Under the pieces are notes generated by a model, which was not told where the DNA came from, ran no database searches, and saw nothing but the letters and a program-made list of their open reading frames with translations. From Verrucomicrobiia bacterium (GTDB lineage: Bacteria; Verrucomicrobiota; Verrucomicrobiia; Palsa-1439): a DNA stretch of 64,000 bases. Location of the stretch: positions 1 through 64,000 of the forward strand of contig JAJVHY010000028.1 in assembly GCA_022072455.1 (NCBI GenBank). The letters run 5' to 3'. The position numbers and the translations under genes are program-made. Shown one piece after another: positions 62,501-64,000 of the stretch (position 1 is its first letter; the number at the start of each line of letters is the position of its first letter).

Positions 62501-62632
62501 GAGAGTCGCCGGTCGATGGGCATCGCTGTCGTGGGCGGAATGACGCTGGCCACGGCGTTGACGCTCTTGGTGATCCCGGCGGTGTACACGTACCTGGCAA
62601 CGCGGCATTTTCATCGGGAGACGAAGGCATAA
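59567..62632 (+). CDS. RND efflux transporter permease (HAE1/AcrB-type)
   Basis: 1021 residues from a GTG overlapping the adaptor stop. It has the twofold repeat of RND pumps: twelve membrane helices, two large periplasmic loops, LSDLSIRRPVLATVMSVVIV at the N-terminus and the proton-relay pair in LAIGLVVDDAIVVLENIYRK. EITEPLEESINAVAGIRTLT is a pore-domain signature. IGMIMLIGLVTKNGILIVEF is the symmetric helix in the second half. Substrate unknown; drugs, bile-type detergents or metabolites are possible. Same operon as proBA. Confidence 0.94.
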   Translation: MTLSDLSIRRPVLATVMSVVIVIFGLVSYQQLGVREFPAVDPPIITVSTSYPGAPPEVMESEITEPLEESINAVAGIRTLTSVSREGRSTITVEFRLGEDLERAANDVRDKVALAQANLPPDADPPTVSKADSDRQPVAFISVFSPARDLLEISEIADRRFKSVLQTIDDVAEVDIWGEKRYAMRVWLDRDKLAAYGLTPVDVRDALARENVELPTGRIEGQQVELTVRAAGRYSTAEQFNEMVIRESPAGAVRLKDVGQAVLGPSNLRSLMKRDGVPAVGVVLRPQPGANQIAIADEMYKRLELIKKDLPADIEATVGFDTSQYVRASIREVRETIFVALALVVGVIFLFLRTVRSTFVPAIVIPICLIGAFFIMQVAGFSINVLTLLAMVLAIGLVVDDAIVVLENIYRKIEQGLPARQAGVEGTKEVFLAVVATTASLAAVFAPILFMGGMVGQLFREFAIVLAGTVIISSFVALTLAPMLCVRILHAHEHSWFYEKTEPIFQMVTNHYRRVLTRFLKVRWLAFPILVVAGGVAWFCFGQLDSELAPLEDRGRLRVVATAPEGASFDYMFGYMDQLAEHVATEVPESDVSISLTAPGFGASSSVNSGFVRIFLTDRSRRNRTQQQITDSLLQSTRSLPGARVVVIQDPTISLGVGGGARLPVQFVIEAPSFEKLRAVLPEFIRRAETNAAFSRVDVDLKFNKPELQVEIDRERAQSLGVSARDIGDTLNLALAEQRFGYFLRDGKQYYVIGALMREQREDNLELRSLAVPSRNGTPIRLDNVVSMREQVSPPQLYRFNRYSAATVAASLNPGYSLSRGVTAMEDIAREVLDETFKTDLAGEARDLRETAGGTTFAFVFALALVYFVLAAQFESYRDPLAILLTVPLALVGAAGSLWLTGQTLNIFSQIGMIMLIGLVTKNGILIVEFANQQRELGLAPLEAVREAAVIRFRPVLMTALSTILGILPIAMAFGEGSESRRSMGIAVVGGMTLATALTLLVIPAVYTYLATRHFHRETKA

Positions 62633-64000
62633 ACACTCCTCCTGAGTTTTTCAATTTCGCCACGGATGTGATGGATGATTGGGCGCGCCGGCAACCAGAG
62701 GGGCAGGCGTTGTGGTGCATTGATGAGAGTGGCCGCAAGGAGCGGAAGTTCACGTTCGCCGAACTCGCGACGGAAACGCGCCGGGCAGCGAACTATTTTC
62801 AGCAGTGCGGGATCAAACGCGGCGATTGTGTGTTGGTGATTTTGCCGCGGATACCGGAATGGTGGATCAGTCTGCTGGGGTTGATTCGCTTGGGCGCGGT
62901 GCCGATTCCGGGTGCGACGATGTTGACGGTGAAAGATGTCCGGTATCGCATCGAGGCGGCGGGGATTGTCGCGGTGATTACCGACGGCGAGGGAACGACG
63001 AAGTTGGACGGGTTTCACGGAATCCGGATTCTGGTCAGGCCGGCCGGCGCGGAGTGGACGAAGTGCGCGTCCGATTTCGCCGGTGAACCGACGCGCGCCG
63101 ATGACCCCGGCATCATCTACTTCACGAGCGCAACCACGGGACAGCCGAAGATGGTGTTGCACACGCAAGCCAGCTACGGTTTGGGGCATCGGGTGACCGG
63201 CGAGGTTTGGCTGGGCTTGAAGCCCGGGGAAGTGCATTGGTGCATCACGGATACCGGGTGGGCGAAGGCGGCGTGGTCGTGCTTCTATGGGCCGTGGCTG
63301 GCCGGCGCGTGCGTGTTCGCGGTGGACGGCCGCGGGAAGTTCGACGCGGGGTTGGCGTTGCAGATTCTAGCACGGTATCCCATTGAAAGTTGGTGCGCGC
63401 CGCCGACGGCATTGCGGTTGATCGTTCGGGAAAATTTGTCGGCGTACCGGTTTCCACATCTCCGGCATTGCACGAGCGCCGGCGAGCCGTTGAACCCTGA
63501 AGTGATCGCCGCGTGGCAGAAGGCGACCGGGTTGACAATTTACGAAGGCTACGGGCAGACCGAGACAGTGGCGCTGATCGTCAACCGTCGGTCGGATGAG
63601 GTGCGGGCCGGTTCGATGGGCAAACCGACGCCGGGCTTTGCGGTCGCTTTGTTGGATGCGGACTTGAATGAAGTGCCGATCGGCACCGAAGGCGAGATTG
63701 CGGTCCGCTGCAAACCGACCCGGCCGCTCGGTTTGTTCCGCGAATACTGGCGCAATCCCGACGAGAACGAACGCCGGTTTCGTGGGGATTGGTATCTGAC
63801 CGGCGACGTCGCGACGCGGGACGCGGATGGCTACTTTTGGTTTGTCGGCCGTTCAGACGACGTGATCAAGAGTGCGGCGTACCGGATCGGCCCGTTCGAG
63901 GTCGAGAGCGCGTTGCTCGAACACCCGGCGGTATTGGAGTCCGGTGTCGTCGGGGTGCCCGACGCGATTCGGGGGCAGATCGTGAAAGCTTACGTGGTGT
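62629..64000 (+). CDS. acyl-CoA synthetase (AMP-forming, MACS-like), truncated by window end
   Basis: About 457 residues are present. Homology-like sequence begins NTPPEFFNFATDVMDDWARR, upstream of the first ordinary starts (GTG 62668, ATG 62671). The only codon available at the expected place is ATA at 62629, overlapping the pump stop as ATAA and eight bases after GGAG (62617-62620). Adenylate-forming motifs are YFTSATTGQPKMVLHTQ (the phosphate loop, with Ala where the family has Gly), YEGYGQTE and GDWYLTGDVATRDADGYFWF. Close relatives activate short or medium-chain acids, including benzoate-type compounds. The missing C-terminus would carry the catalytic lysine. Confidence 0.85.
   Translation, partial: MNTPPEFFNFATDVMDDWARRQPEGQALWCIDESGRKERKFTFAELATETRRAANYFQQCGIKRGDCVLVILPRIPEWWISLLGLIRLGAVPIPGATMLTVKDVRYRIEAAGIVAVITDGEGTTKLDGFHGIRILVRPAGAEWTKCASDFAGEPTRADDPGIIYFTSATTGQPKMVLHTQASYGLGHRVTGEVWLGLKPGEVHWCITDTGWAKAAWSCFYGPWLAGACVFAVDGRGKFDAGLALQILARYPIESWCAPPTALRLIVRENLSAYRFPHLRHCTSAGEPLNPEVIAAWQKATGLTIYEGYGQTETVALIVNRRSDEVRAGSMGKPTPGFAVALLDADLNEVPIGTEGEIAVRCKPTRPLGLFREYWRNPDENERRFRGDWYLTGDVATRDADGYFWFVGRSDDVIKSAAYRIGPFEVESALLEHPAVLESGVVGVPDAIRGQIVKAYVV

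Noticed and set aside
1-64000. CRISPR array or tandem repeat block
   Set aside because: No regularly spaced direct repeats of 20 bases or more were noticed; the only clear repeats are paralogous gene segments and short palindromes.

Overview
The window is about 60% G+C and densely coded, with a mean gap of a few tens of bases. It looks like a chromosomal segment of a PVC-group bacterium, most likely Verrucomicrobiota. The pointers are a TTG/GTG-started prepilin-like protein with a C-terminal H-X9-DG motif, a large set of uronate and polysaccharide-active enzymes, a FloA/NfeD membrane operon, thrombospondin type-3 repeats in a giant secreted glycosidase, and a LacI-sensor GntR regulator. No marker permits a genus call. 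Four-base ATGA or GTGA stop/start overlaps are used throughout, so most gene blocks are tightly coupled operons.

Region 1-460 holds the edge of an unidentified minus-strand gene and a decayed tyrosine-recombinase (integron-integrase-like) fragment. Region 0.46-27 kb is a carbohydrate locus in several blocks. A leftward block has a prepilin-like protein, a membrane-anchored unknown, two tandem paralogous family 8 polysaccharide lyases (no signal peptides), and a DCC thiol-oxidoreductase fused to a lipase-maturation-factor membrane domain. A rightward block has a GH38-like hydrolase, a heparinase II/III-like lyase and a two-domain amidohydrolase. A second leftward block has a right-handed beta-helix protein, a creatininase-family hydrolase, two sialate O-acetylesterases, an alpha/beta hydrolase, a TIM-barrel glycosidase-like protein, a glutamine-amidotransferase-like/HEAT protein, the GntR-LacI-type regulator and a Gfo/Idh/MocA oxidoreductase. 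Together they look like a system for stripping, cleaving and oxidising a modified acidic glycan. The lyase steps appear to be cytoplasmic and the esterase steps exported.

Region 27-30.3 kb is the translation cluster thrS-infC-rpmI-rplT. The ThrRS lacks its TGS domain and carries a charged insertion, and infC probably starts with AUU. Region 30.3-34.5 kb has a lactate-racemase-N-like protein and a PHP phosphatase (minus strand), then a tiny His-rich membrane protein, rpe and a phosphohexomutase. Region 34.5-40.9 kb is one 2124-residue secreted protein combining a GH31 alpha-glucosidase and a GH15 glucoamylase, preceded by a perfect LacI-type palindrome. Region 41-46.3 kb has a DUF1801 protein, two-subunit fumarate/tartrate hydratase, and the leftward nfeD-long/nfeD/floA/Pro-rich operon. 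Region 46.4-52 kb has a desaturase, miaB, a membrane protein, a nucleotide-sugar dehydrogenase, a family 9 glycosyltransferase and an IHF/HU protein. Region 52.3-64 kb has hisS-aspS, a Pro/Ala-rich lipoprotein, proB-proA coupled to an RND efflux adaptor and pump, and the start of an acyl-CoA synthetase.

No rRNA, tRNA, CRISPR array or complete insertion sequence was recognised.
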